Source of the DNA: Owenia fusiformis
Lineage: Eukaryota; Annelida; Polychaeta; Sabellida; Oweniidae
DNA length: 60,000 bases
Direction of reading: 5' to 3'
Assembly: GCA_903813345.2 (NCBI GenBank)
Contig: CAIIXF020000006.1
Coordinates: forward strand, 30,734,024-30,794,023
Under the pieces are notes generated by a model that was not told where the DNA came from, ran no database searches, and saw only the letters and a program-made list of their open reading frames with translations. The position numbers and the translations under genes were made by a program. Positions 12,059 to 23,759 of the stretch are shown piece after piece. Position 1 is the first letter of the stretch, and the number at the start of each line of letters is the position of its first letter.

Positions 12059-12550
12059 AAAAGGCAGCCATATTTCAAAATGACCACCTTCTACCACAAG
12101 TGTCATTAGACAGTGTGCCATGCTTATAGTATTCACATACCAAATATGAACAGAATCGCTCCACTACTTTTCAAGTTATAGTAAAATACGTTAAGATGGC
12201 GGCCATTTTTCAAAATGGCAACCTTCTACCAAAAGTGTCAGTAGACAGTGTGCCATGCTTATAGTATTCACATACCAAATATGAACAGAATCGCTCCACT
12301 ACTTTTCGAGTTATAGTAAAATATGTTAAGATGGCGGCCATTTTTCAATATGGCCACCTTCTACCAAAAGTGTCATTACACACGGTGCCATGCCTATAGT
12401 ATTCACATACCAAATATGAACAAAATCGCTCCACTACTTTTCGAGTTATAGTAAAATGCATTAAAATGACCGTCTTCTACCAAAAGTGTCATTAAACAGT
12501 GTGCCTTGCTTATATTATTCAAATTGCTCTACAACTTTTAAGTAGCAAAA
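12059..12550 (+). repeat. Tandem repeat, about 135 bp x 3.5
   Basis: The block TATAGTATTCACATACCAAA recurs at about 12125, 12261 and 12395, with the rest of the unit conserved (GATGGCGGCCATTTTTCAA, CCTTCTACCAAAAGTGTCA, AGTTATAGTAAAAT). The last copy is partial and diverged. Two units carry AAGATGGCGGCC (12193-12204, 12328-12339), which matches the YY1 consensus. Confidence 0.85.
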
Positions 12551-12949
12551 ATCGTTATTGTAAAATAGTAATAAAAATCAGCCAATAAGCCGATAAACTG
12601 ATAATGGTCCTTTAAAAATTTCTCATAATTAATGAACATGAACTATTCTTTATATTCATGTTTGAAACGATTTGCTTGAATTCAAGAACTGTCTTCACTT
12701 CTCTTGGGACAAATCAGTTTCTGCAAACATTACTTTGTCTATAAAACTTAAGAACTTCACCTTGGAATTATATATGGATTGAGAAATCGAAGGTGGCAGG
12801 GATTTTACAATGTTTTTATTCCAAAAATTTTTGAACACCCAATAGGTGGCAGGTCAATGTTGCAGCAGCTTGAAGAAGGATTTTTAGAGCATTCCCATTA
12901 TATATGTGTTTGAAAGATCATTCAGTTACATTTGAAGATTGCAAATGAC

Positions 12950-13270
12950 AGGTTTCAAACTTCATTTATGAGAACTTCAAGGTGTAAGGGAAGATGTATT
13001 GTCTGTTGGAAGACAATAAAATCTCAGATATTGTGTTTGAGTGACTATCAAGGCAAATCATATGATACTCAAATATTTTGAACTATTCTTCAGCAGAGCG
13101 TATCGATCAAGTGCCAAATGTTCTTCATTGATGAGAACTTCCACGTGTATGGGAAAATGCATTATCTATTATTATCTATTGTAATACAATAAAATCTCAG
13201 GTATTGTGTTTGAATGGCTATCAACGCAAACATCTTATATCATTCAATTGTTTTCAATCATTTTTGATGA
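12950..13270 (+). repeat. Direct duplication upstream of MGAT3-like gene
   Basis: Two diverged copies in tandem (about 12965-13095 and 13125-13260) share ATGAGAACTTC, ACAATAAAATCTCAG and TATTGTGTTTGA with the same spacing. It lies within 500 bp of the MGAT3-like start codon, possibly in promoter or 5' leader sequence; no function is visible. Confidence 0.6.
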
Positions 13271-13465
13271 TTCAATTGGACAAAGGAGCGTTTGCATAAT
13301 TTTTAACATAAAAACTGTTTTAATTTTGTCGTTTTCATCAACATTTTGAGCAAATATGAGACACTAATGTTGTATTAATGAGGCATACAGTCACACATTT
13401 TAGAACAACATACATATACATCAACTTATCTGTTATAAAGTTAGATTGAGATAAGACGACTAAAT

Positions 13466-15574
13466 ATGAAATATTTCAGAAAGGTCTCAATTTTAACTAC
13501 CGGTATTTCAGCATGCTTACTTATATACATTATTTTTTGGATACAAATCTCAAAACTTCAAGAACACCACAGCCGCTGCATTTACTTTCTCAATCGGACT
13601 TTTCAACTCCAAGATAGCAAGAACTTGTATTTCGATACAGTTAGTGGAGTTGTCTGTTATATAGATGGCACTATCAAAAGAGAAAACAATTCTTGCATCT
13701 GCAAAGATGGATTCACAGGAGAAGATTGCGGAATACCACTAGAAGTAGCAGACGCACAGACATACTCATCTCTGAAATCAAAATTAAAACGCCGACTGAA
13801 TCCAAGGCGGGTATTGATGGCCTTTACATTTAACCATGAATTTGATATACTAGAAGCGAGATTATATGAGCACTATAAACATGTGGATGTTTTCCTAATT
13901 GTTGAGTCAAATTATTCCTCTCACGGAGATCCTAAACCACTGAGACTACTAGAAAAACTAAAGAAAGGATACCTTGCAGAATATATTCCAAAGTTATTAT
14001 ATATTTTCTTGGATACATTTCCTCCCTCAGGGAGAAAGGATGGTTGTGCTGCTGAGACCTACATTAAAAATGCTGCCTCTATTTTGGGACTTCCTCGACT
14101 GAACCAAATGCGACCGGATGACTTCTTCATATTTTCTGATGCTGATGAATTGGTCTCAAAGGAAGTAGTAATACAGGGTGTCCCAAAAAAAGGAAACCAG
14201 CAATAGATTGCTTATTTCTCAAATATGAATAATGATAGGAAAATTTCACAGCCACCATCTGATAGATTATGATGTCCTCTTTCTTATGATATCAAAGTTG
14301 TCTATTTTCCTTCATGGATGACTGAGTTATAAGGGATTTAAATGACCATGTCAGAAATGAGTTTGTACCACTTTCAGCCAAGTCAATTTCACCATCATAA
14401 CAAAGTGATAAGTAACAACAAACATCAGGATATCACTCTTTTACTCATTTATTCCAATTAAAATTACACATATCATATATAACACCCCTTCTAAATCCCA
14501 ATGTCCATTCAAAGTTGTTTTAACCCCAGTGTCATCATCAGGGATGCAGTACGTGCGATGAGATCAAAGGCAGACATTTGCATTGAAAGGAATGGGGGTC
14601 ATGTTGAAGGACACTGGGGTTAAAACAACTTTGAATGGACATTGGGATTTAAAAGGGGTGTTAAATATGATATGTTTAATTTTAATTGGAATAAATGAGT
14701 AAAAGAGTGATATCCTGATGTTTGTTGTTACTTATCACTTTTATTTTGTTATGATGGTGAAATTGACTTGCCTGAAAGTGGTACAAACTCATTTCTGACA
14801 TGGTCACTTAAATCCCTCATAACTCAGTCATCCGTGAAGGAAAATAGACACCTTTGGTATCATAAGAAAGAGGACACCATAACCTATCAGATGGTAGCTG
14901 TGAAATTTTCCTATTATTATTCAAATTTGAGAAATAAGCAATCTATTGCTGGTTTCCTTTTTTTTGGGACACACTGTATTTCTAAAACTTTATGAAGGCT
15001 ATCCAGAACCTACAGTATATCATTTTCACTAAGATGGTCAGTATATACGTTTTGTTGGAAAAAAAACGTCAATACAGTAGTAACATCGGCTTGTTCATTG
15101 AATATGCTGAAAAGGCTTCTTGATGCTAAATCGAACAATATTCGAGGGGCTGCCAAAGAACTGTCGTCATCTAAAAACCTCAATAATGTCATGAAATATC
15201 GCAAGCTATATGGAGATGTGGACATTTGGGTGTTGGGGTCCACAATGCACCCAGCTGGTTGGCACTGCTCCTGGTGTTTCAGTCCTGAAGATATCCTAGT
15301 AAAACTTACATCAGCAATAAACGCAGATTTCCCGAGGTGGGGGGATTATCCTGAAAAAAGAAATCTCACATATATCTCAAACTTGATTAAGACTGGAACA
15401 TGGTTTAATGGAAAAAATATACCAAGGGATACAACAAAAATGAGTAAATCATTCGCACCAGCATTTTTCTTGGACCATTTTGACACGTACAAGAATTTAT
15501 TACAGTATGACAAAGAAATACAACAGACTCAACAGGAGTTGAAGAAAGCAAATGCCTTGTCTAAAGATGGGTAA
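13466..15574 (+). pseudogene. MGAT3: MGAT3-like glycosyltransferase (GT17), interrupted by a transposon and frameshifted
   Basis: The 5' part (13466-14173) encodes a type II membrane protein: short cytosolic N-terminus, membrane anchor about residues 7-27, an EGF-like CICKDGFTGEDC segment, then the GT17 catalytic start with FDILEARLYEHYKHVDVFLI and the acidic DADEL motif. The 3' part (14979-15574) continues with FLKLYEGYPEP, then HPAGWHCSWCFSPEDI, FPRWGDYPEKRNLTYI and a C-terminal tail. These match beta-1,4-mannosyl-glycoprotein 4-beta-N-acetylglucosaminyltransferase, which adds the bisecting GlcNAc to N-glycans in the Golgi. Two lesions break it: an 803 bp element at 14174-14976, and a one-base loss at about 15029 (in-frame TAA at 15030-15032; the conserved frame resumes one base back). 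Without them the product would be about 435 aa, versus about 530 in human. No AG acceptor lies near the right junction, so splicing the element out looks unlikely. Confidence 0.85.
14174..14976. mobile_element. Fold-back MITE inserted in MGAT3-like exon, 803 bp
   Basis: TA target duplication (14172-14173 and 14977-14978) brackets CAGGGTGTCCCAAAAAAAGG at the left and its near-reverse-complement at the right (one mismatch, GGGACAC ACTG). The arms run about 360 bp (14174-14533) and 367 bp (14610-14976) around a 76 bp loop, and are still highly similar, indicating recent activity. No transposase. The TA site and termini indicate mobilisation by a Tc1/mariner-type enzyme. Confidence 0.9.
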
Positions 15575-16540
15575 CACAGAGCCACACAAATTAAAACATC
15601 TTTGAGAATATCCCTATCATATCTTATATTAGAATATCCTCAACTTTGTGATGGAAATTGTGTGATTGTAATAGACCATTTAATGCTATATAGATATACA
15701 TATAGTCAATATAAATATGGATAAATAGATGGCAGCATGGGTACTGGTAGGGCCAGAATACTATTGATAGTATAGAGAATCCTGGCTAAAAGTCACTTAA
15801 TTTCTTGATTCATTAAGTATTTCCATCTGGATTTATGTTAAACTCAACTAACATCGTGAGCTGTCACAGCTTCCTATCAGTTTCCTTTTAGAACATTAAT
15901 TGCAAGGCAGAGATGGTCTGAGTATCAGAATGTGTAACTAAATGATCTTTTGACATGTAGACTGTGATTTAACATTAAAATAGTTAAACTTAAAAGAGAA
16001 AATGAACATTAAAAGGTTTTCTAACATTGTGTCAATGGGGTTTACACACATAGTTCAAATATGCCATCAAAGAAGAAAATGTTGGTCTTGAATGTTAAAA
16101 TGCAGCCAAAATACTGTAAAATGCAGGCATTTTGAATGTATCAGACAAAGGTTTTCACTAACTGAGCACATACATCTTATCTTTTATTTCAATGTTTCAA
16201 GAGTTTCCTATTTAGTGTTGAACTTCTTCTAATGAATACTTTAAAATGAAAGAATTCCAGTCAGAAATCTCCACTCTCGACCACATGCAAATTAAATTAC
16301 TTATTCTCAAAGTTCTCTATCAAAATCCTACCCCCAGGATAATATTGCATGTCAAATTCCTTACCCTCTTGAGTGAGGGGTCTCACACAAAGTTTTGAAG
16401 GGCGTATTAGTAATACATATATACACGAAATGGTCCACTCTTGCCAAGAAATTTTTTTAAGGATTCGAAGTACAGTATAACAATAGCCACTTTAATAATA
16501 ATCACGTGATACAAGAATTTTAAAACTGTCATTTTCCTCT
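15575..16540. other. No gene seen
   Basis: AT-rich 3' flank of the MGAT3-like locus. No ORF, repeat array or TIR element recognised. Confidence 0.5.
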
Positions 16541-16559
16541 TACCTTTTCAGAGTTTCGG

Positions 16560-16742
16560 GCCCTGTTATAGTCTCCAGACTCTAGGTGGCGCTTGAACTT
16601 TGGCGGCATAACTTATAGATGGCACCACTCCGTCAGAATCCTGGCCTAAGCTTGTACCTGAATTCAATAGAGTTCATGTCTTTAATTGCGAAATGTTGGA
16701 GACTTATAAGAATATGTCAGCACTTCTGGTGGTGACATAAAA
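16560..16742 (+). repeat. Dispersed 'GTCACCAC' repeat, diverged copy 3
   Basis: The right end (16694-16742) has GTTGGAGACTTATAAGAATA, TGTCAGCACTTC and GGTGGTGACATAA, like the copy at 6290-6444. A segment near 16567 (GTTATAGTCTCCAGACT) is inverted relative to the right end, hinting that this copy is a longer inverted-terminus version. Confidence 0.5.
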
Positions 16743-17700
16743 AATCAACAGCTCACATTACAAACCTTTTTGTATTTACTTAGCCTAGGCTTGAAAAGAG
16801 TAAATAATTGCTTAAACAGGCAATGCACCTATTTTTGAAGGAAAAAGGACAAAATATTATTTGAGACATGTCACTCACACAGTCAATCAAATATGATAAA
16901 AACTTTAAATTGGGATAATACTGAAGTGAAAAAAAAATTATTCGCATAGAAAACGGCATTTGAAGTTCAGAGATTGAAAAAAGTGAATTACCATTTTTCA
17001 AAAAATGTATGTTTTAAATAACTCTTGGATTAAAAGATGGCGTATGCTTGAAAATCAAAAATGAATGGATAATCAATGCAAACAACAATGCCATCTTTCT
17101 ATGGCATTGCTAAAAACTTGACACATATTAATTGATAGATCAAAAATATTTTTTCATGATCCAGTGTCAAGTCTGATGTGGTCTGTTTGAGCTATTTTTG
17201 GAGTCAAATGTAAGATCAGGTACTTATTTATCCATTGAAAATACTATGAAGATCAAAAGTGAGACTTCATTTTAGCACTTTGTCCCTGATTTCTAATTTT
17301 TTTTGAAAGAACCAGACCCAGAATCTTACTTTTCTAAACACAGTTTTGTTGTAATGCAGAATTACAAGTTTAGTACATGATACACACATGATATTGCTAA
17401 AACTGTTATAAAGTTACATATTAACCCACGACTCCTCCCTCTCTTAGCTACTAACAGTGCAGGGTAGACATTATATCAGCCACTAAATCACATTAAGGAT
17501 TCTTCAAACTCATTTTCTTCTACTTCAGTAAAGTTCACCTTTACATTATTCTTTATCGAATGTTTGAATGCTCAAATGAAACCTTGTTTTCCCTCTCATC
17601 CTAACACCATACACAAACATAAATCACATAATACCCTAATTTTTTTCACGATAACACCATTCTAAATTTATTGCATGATTCAATCAGCATACAAAGTGTA
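16743..17700. other. No gene seen
   Basis: Only short frames and AT-rich sequence; nothing with family resemblance on either strand. Confidence 0.45.
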
Positions 17701-17744
17701 CATTATATTTCTAAATGCAGTGAACACCTGAAGTTTTATTCATA

Positions 17745-18110
17745 ATTCGAACATGACTGTATTCACACCTTCTATAAACTGTAAACAAAGTCAACATTTC
17801 ACCCGGGGTATATTCGCGAACATTGCCCCTGGTAATACGTGAAATGTGTGATGTCATAACGACGGACCGTAGTAATGGCGGACCATAATGAATATCCGGT
17901 GAATATTTTGGTGAGTTTTCATGTTCGAATCGTAATATAGACCTCAGAACAGGTGTAATATTGTCAAATACACCCCTTAAGGCTAGGCACAAAAGCTTTC
18001 GAACCCCTCACTCCCTTGGGTCGCTCAGGGTACAGAAAACGTTTGTGCCTAGCCCTGTTGGGTGTATTCGACAATATTACCCCTGCTTTTCGGTCTATAT
18101 TTCTTAAATC
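17745..18110. repeat. Fold-back repeat related to 4590-4870
   Basis: Inverted arms: GTAATATTGTCAAATACACC plus GGCTAGGCACAAA (about 17956-17994) against TTTGTGCCTAGCC plus GGGTGTATTCGACAATATTAC (about 18042-18081), with imperfect pairing continuing to 17935 and 18100 (TATAGACC against GGTCTATA). The left part carries the block shared with 4800-4866. Confidence 0.65.
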
Positions 18111-18210
18111 ATTAACAGCATACAGCACACTGTCAGTGTTGTTCAACACTGGAGAAATCATTGAACTGTGTTTTCAGCAAATAGGAATGACATTCACATA
18201 CAGTTTCTAC

Positions 18211-18543
18211 TAGGGGTCAGACGGTCATCCAGTTCTTATCGCACTATTATCATATTTTGCTATGATCATAAGAATGAAAAACAATACATATATGTTATCA
18301 ACTGAATCTGATATTTTGACAGTGATATCTTTTTCATCGATCAGCATTTTTTTCAACATCCGCAGTAGACATTTTCTAAATCTACATTATTTTAGAGAAT
18401 GTGCGTTAACTTTACAAATGGCAATTTTCACATAATTAATGTTCCGTTAAAAAACTGAACTGAACGATTTTTCTGAACAAAACGAAACATGTAGACCAAT
18501 AACAGTTGGAGCTCCACAATTTTGTTAAACTATCTGACCCCTA
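18211..18543. mobile_element. Small MITE with 11-bp TIR
   Basis: TAGGGGTCAGA at 18211-18221 and TCTGACCCCTA at 18533-18543 are exact inverted termini 333 bp apart. The TAGGGG-type ends resemble hAT MITEs, but I could not establish a clear 8-bp target duplication. Non-coding. Confidence 0.45.
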
Positions 18544-18671
18544 CTCTCAAGCAGGCACAAATTTTAATCTCTGTATTATGAAAACCTTGTAGTGTGAACA
18601 GTCCTCTCCTCTGGTCTAAGTGATTTCATGTTACACATATTTCACTGTTCTGTCATACCAGTAAATGTCTT

Positions 18672-19082
18672 TTAATGCAGATTATGTTGGCATGCCCTCA
18701 CAATGAGTATAATAAGCACCAGGAAGAGTGGAGAGAAAACTTCCGAATATGTCACAGCTGATGAATTCTCCAACTTCTGGCACATAATGTACTTGAACAC
18801 AAACAGTAGAATCAGGAACAGGATTGATGAGCAGAACCTAACGAGAGATGTACGAAAGTTTCTTTCATTATATAAGCGCACAACGACAATAATGAGGAAA
18901 TATGTGTTGAGTCCATCACATATGAATAATGGCGCAAATATTAGCCACCATGAGGTTGTGATGATGTTTTCGACTTTAAATGGTAGTATGATTGAGAATG
19001 TGGTAATGGCGATTAAATGCACCAATATTTCAAATGCACTCATGCCAAACCATCTCACAATTTCTTTCAGAGTGAAAAACAT
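18672..19082 (-). CDS. TMEM203: TMEM203, ER multi-pass membrane protein
   Basis: Single-exon ORF of 136 codons, the same length as vertebrate TMEM203. Features match the family: MFFTLKEIVRWFG at the N-terminus, FEILVHL, a SWW motif near residue 43, DGL(N/S)TYF, VRLYNE, CQKLEN, then SPLFLVLIILIVRACQHN at the C-terminus. Four hydrophobic stretches lie at about residues 13-34, 45-68, 80-100 and 113-130. In mammals the protein sits in the ER, affects calcium stores and associates with STING-related signalling; that function is taken from the family. An antisense frame of 151 codons covers the same DNA and is a shadow. An intron-less gene is usual for this family. Neighbours are repeats on both sides. 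Confidence 0.92.
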   Translation of the reverse strand: MFFTLKEIVRWFGMSAFEILVHLIAITTFSIILPFKVENIITTSWWLIFAPLFICDGLNTYFLIIVVVRLYNERNFRTSLVRFCSSILFLILLFVFKYIMCQKLENSSAVTYSEVFSPLFLVLIILIVRACQHNLH

Positions 19083-19339
19083 AATTAGTTTTACAATCTG
19101 TGGTCAAATATCTAAAAATGATCGTTCAAACTCTTTAAATAATTTCAATCCTCTTTGACATCCTTAGCTGATGAATTATTTAACAGCATTCTAATGTTGA
19201 TTGTAGGAAGGTTGAATCCATAATGTTTTTGATTTTGAACAACCAAACTCTGATATTTTGATCTTAGGATGATGAACAATCAACCAAATCCTGGTATGAA
19301 TGAATTTCTCTGCTGTTTCCACTGACCAGGAACTAGTAT

Positions 19340-19475
19340 AATGATTCTCTGGCCCTCTGGATTTATACAACTGGACCCTGGGATTATAATTTCCTCTGCC
19401 TTTTCAAACAACTGGACCCTGGGATTAGATTTCCTCTGCTATTTCTAACAACTGGACCCTGGGATTAGATTTCTT
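19340..19475 (+). repeat. Tandem repeat 'ACTGGACCCTGGGATTA', 3 copies
   Basis: ACTGGACCCTGGGATTA followed by (TAA)TTTCCTCTGC occurs at about 19371, 19411 and 19450. The block is followed by a separate hairpin at 19484-19542. Confidence 0.8.
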
Positions 19476-19485
19476 GTTGGGAATT

Positions 19486-19542
19486 TAACAGGTCCTGGAA
19501 ACATAAAATATTCCATTAATTAATGTTTCCAGAACCTGTCTT
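19486..19542. repeat. Short inverted repeat (hairpin)
   Basis: AACAGGTCCTGGAAACAT pairs with ATGTTTCCAGAACCTGT across an AT-rich loop of about 20 bp containing ATTAATTAAT. It lies about 400 bp upstream of the TMEM203 start on the minus strand. Confidence 0.65.
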
Positions 19543-19779
19543 ATCATTGCTAAATTATAAGATATTTTACCAAAGTAACAAAATAACATACTCTATATGC
19601 AATTGCTATCATATAATTTGTGTTTAACCATGCACTTTTCATTGCTTTATGCGAAAAAGTATTTCCTTCTATGCTGAACACATGTTTTCATCAATATGTA
19701 CAGTATATGAGACATAGAATTTAGATTGTACATCACTGACTATATTCTATGCTTACAATGTATATGTGTGTACATCTTT

Positions 19780-20110
19780 AGTGAAAGGCCAAAAATGCTT
19801 GAAACAGGCGCAAGCAGCGAAACAGTAATTTCATTTTCAAGACGTATCAATTGAATTGATTGAAACAGTTGAAAAGCCCTGGCGAAATGCTTGAAACGAA
19901 ATAACATGCATGTTCGTTTTTCTTTTCAATCGTTTTGCCCGTTTCCTCATGAATTGGTCGTTAGATTAAAATGCTTGAAAGGTGCAAACAGCGAAACTTT
20001 AAATTTATTTCAAAGGAGAATCGATTGAAATGCTCGAAATGACACAAGGAAATGATGCAAGCAATGAAACTATTGAACTGATTGACACCTTGAAACGGTT
20101 GAAAATTTAT
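19780..20110. repeat. Degenerate 'TGCTTGAAA' repeats
   Basis: AATGCTTGAAA, GCGCAAGCAGCGAAAC, GATTGAAACAGTTGAAAA and close variants recur several times in 300 bp without a fixed period. No ORF. Origin unknown. Confidence 0.4.
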
Positions 20111-21189
20111 TTATAGTGTATACAGGGCTTTAGTCTAGCCATTTCAGTTTTCTCAATTTGATTAATGATTTCACTTCAAGTCTAGTATTTATCATCTAAT
20201 AATAACATGTATACTTGCAGTTATCGTACTATCATTAATTATACTACCATTAATCTGGCACGATTTAACTTGGCAGATTAGGCAAATTTTGGTTGCTATT
20301 TTATTTGGTGGATGATGATGATGATCAGTAAAATGTTGATAGCTTGAACTAAGATGCAAAAAATGCCATACTGATCATTATCAATCGTATCACTCAATTC
20401 GCAGGTCATCAAAAACAACTTAATTTCATCTCTCCTGGTATCTGATTGTTTTGTCTGAACCAGCAGTGACTATGTTCGAAACTAGTTTAAAATTGACATT
20501 TTATCAGTGTTTCTTCAGACTCTCAGTTTGTGCACTCTGTGCAACGTAACACCTAGTAAAGTCACTTAAAGTGTGCGCCTGACCCGGCTACGTATAGCAC
20601 AGAGTTTATACTGGCGGATTAGACTAGTTCATTTTTTATATGTGTGTGAAAGCTTTCTCTTATTTGCGTTTAGTACGGTTTTGTTATAATTGCCGAGGTC
20701 ATATAACCGGGATAAAACAATGATTATCGTTGACTGCCCACACACAAAACATACGTTGAGTGAACAGTGTTATTACAAACAACAGGCTTTAGAATACAAA
20801 GCGTAGTGTGATAATAAGCTGCACACTACCACTGCTGCATGTACATATTACTAATTTACTAGGGCTCCCAAAGAGTGGATAGGGAGGTTGTGTTTGTCAC
20901 TTTTAAATTTTACATTTCAAAATTGTCATTTTACATGTCATAATTTGTTGGTTTCATTCGTTTAGCCAATCAAAACATTGTAAAACAATAAATTGTCTGT
21001 TACGTACAATCAATTTTGTTCAGTTTTGATTAGTTGTCAGAATAAAGTTACGTTCATCTGAAACCATGTATCAAAACAAAAATCCTATTTTCACTTCAAA
21101 ATACTTCAGTGAAATGAAGGCTTGGAATTGTCACATGCAATAACTTATTGTCGTATTCGTTATTTTATCTTCTCGATAGTAGCATTTAG
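20111..21189. other. No gene seen
   Basis: AT-rich, frequent stops on both strands. No array or paired termini recognised. Confidence 0.4.
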
Positions 21190-23400
21190 CCCTTAGGAAA
21201 AAAAACACCATTTTTTCCGAATTTCAACCGTTAAAATCCATTGCGCAACCATTACAAATCATTGCATAACCATTGCTGCAACCAATTGAAATGGTTTCCA
21301 ACCATTACATTGCAATCATTAAAATTTGGTTGAAAACTTTGGTTGCATATCATTGAAATTATGGAATCATTTGCAACCATTACAAACCATTGATTGTTTA
21401 AGTTGCATTTTACCAAATGGTTGCAACTATTTTCAACCATATTGTGGAAATTATTTAGTTTAAGAATGAGACAATTTGAAACATGAAGAACATACAAGTA
21501 AATTGAATGCATTATTATGTTTCAAAATACAGTAGTTCATGTTTATGGGCATATTATTTCTAATTAATTGAAGAGAATAAGGTTTATTCATTTTTGGCAC
21601 TGGATATGACTTCAAGTTCATGTTCATAGAGATAGTATTTCTATTTTATTGAAGAGAATCAAGTGTATTCATTTTTGGCCCTGGTCATTCTTGTAGTTTA
21701 TTTGGAAATTCCTTCTTGATTAATTCAGTTTTACTGAACAATACACCAAAACGTTCTGTGGAAATTTTCTGTTTTTCTCCTGTCTCAACAAAAAAATGTT
21801 TCTGACTAAAAGTACATACATACATATTATGAAACATCAAAGATTGTATTTCCTGCCTCTTATTTATGATTTGGATTAAGCTGGTGCCAAAATAACTGCT
21901 TCTTCAATATCAAAGAAGTCTTATTACAACAATTAAGTAGATTAAACTGAAAATGTTTCCAAAACATGATTTTGAAACATCAACATCCTTGTATTTATGC
22001 TTTGGATTAGGCAAGAGCCGGATTGATTGTCTTTTCTTCAATATCATTTACAAATCAAAAAATATTAATTACTAATTGGATTAAACTTTAATCATAATGA
22101 CTGAAAGGGAAATATCTTAAACACTTGAATAGATGATATTTCCTTTTACTAGACATGGTTTTATGCCTATGAGCATGAACTTGAAGTTGGATATGTCTCA
22201 AAATTGTATTATGAACTTAAGTTAATTATCGCTAGAAAAAAGAGAATTCATCAAGACCATAGCTGGCTTCAAAAATCTTAATGTGAATCTCATCTAATTT
22301 ACTATGATTGTGTCATTATTATGGTAGGGGGAATTCAAAAATAAATTATTCAGACAAAAATAATTCTTAAAAAAGAATTAATTTGTAATGATTTTGTTAA
22401 ACTATCAAAACAGAACTTTATCTAATTGGCTGTTCAAGGGTTATAATTAGCATTTCAATGGTTATAATTAGCTTTTCAATGGTTATAATTAGCATTTCAA
22501 CCGTTGCCACTCTGTGCAACTGTTGCTGCTCTGTCTTTGTACCTTATCTGAATTCAATAATGTGAAATCTTAATTTGTATTTCTACAATTTTCTTAATGA
22601 AAATAAGCCAGCAAAAGTAAACAATATTGAATTGAAACAAAAAAGAATCCTTATTTTCTTTCAAGATTTCTGCATTTTTCATTCACCTTAAAAACGATAC
22701 CTGATAAGTGATTGCAATAGTCATAGAAATAAGTGTTTAAAATCCTAGGGATTAGATTAAATGATATACAAATAAGTGTATGTTTTTTGTTGTTCTGGAA
22801 GTGACGTCAGACTTGTCATTGAGAACAAGATCCGAGACACACAAAGTCCAAAAAAAATTCTTTAATGAGAGAAGAGAGTGAGAGACTGCAGACTACAGAC
22901 ATGCTTACTTAAAAAACATACTAATAATATCAACATAGCCATAGCCCAACATTATTTCAAATTCATGCAGTTTTTCACCATATTGAGGACTTTTCAAGTG
23001 ATTTTGGCCAATTTTTGGCCATAGTTATAAAATATGAATCCCCTTGTAAATTTTTCAAAGTGCAAAAGCTGGCTACAGGTCTGCCCATGAGCATTCATTT
23101 TGAGGATTAATGGTTGCAATAGTTGCAGTTCCCAATCAATGGTTGCAATCAATTGTAACTGTTAATTTCAATGGGTAATGGTTGTAATGGTTTTGCAATG
23201 GTTTCTCAAAAATGGTTGCGTAACCATTGCAACTTTATGTAAAAAGGGTTGAAAAGATTGGGTGAAGTAATGGTTGCGCAATGGTTTTGAATGGTTGATA
23301 TAATGATTTTTCCTTTGATCTTCAAGGTTGAAATGATGGTTACATGATATGCAATGAAACCATTGAATTTCGGAAAAAATGGTTGTTTTTTTTATAAGGG
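21190..23400. mobile_element. Non-autonomous TIR element with subterminal repeats, 2.2 kb
   Basis: Left end CCCTTAGGAAAAAAAACACC is mirrored by the right end GGTTGTTTTTTTTATAAGGG; inverted similarity covers about 40 bp including CCATTTTTTCCGAA. Just inside both ends, AACCATT/AATGGTT motifs are packed: many copies between 21237-21450 (AACCATT sense) and 23100-23390 (AATGGTT sense). Dense oriented subterminal motifs are the transposase-binding architecture of several DNA transposon superfamilies. The interior lacks an identifiable transposase; a 24-bp 'GGTTATAATTAGC' tandem lies at 22438-22500. No clear target duplication, so superfamily is unassigned. Confidence 0.7.
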
Positions 23401-23759
23401 AGTCGCACATTTGATGCCAGGTCACCTTGTCGCGTACCTCTTGGGGAACCCCACATTTATGTGTGTACTCATGGAAGTAAATTCCCCGGTGTAGCCGAGA
23501 GCCACAAACTTTTCAACGGGTTCGAAATGACCAATTTCTCTCATATATACTCTAAATATTTTATTATTTAGCACCTACAAAGTATTGCTAATAACCATAT
23601 GTAATTTCAATAAGGAAACTTATCTGGCTACATATAAATTCAATATCAACACTAGCTGTTCTCTCAACACGTCCTGGCTTACCTTGTGGTGACAAACCCT
23701 GGATTTTCGCTATTTATAGTTTATCAACACCTGGACGCATGCGCATTTTATACTTTATC

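Noticed and set aside
18703-19158. Plus-strand frame of 151 codons
   Set aside because: Antisense shadow of TMEM203, whose minus-strand frame matches the family over its full length.
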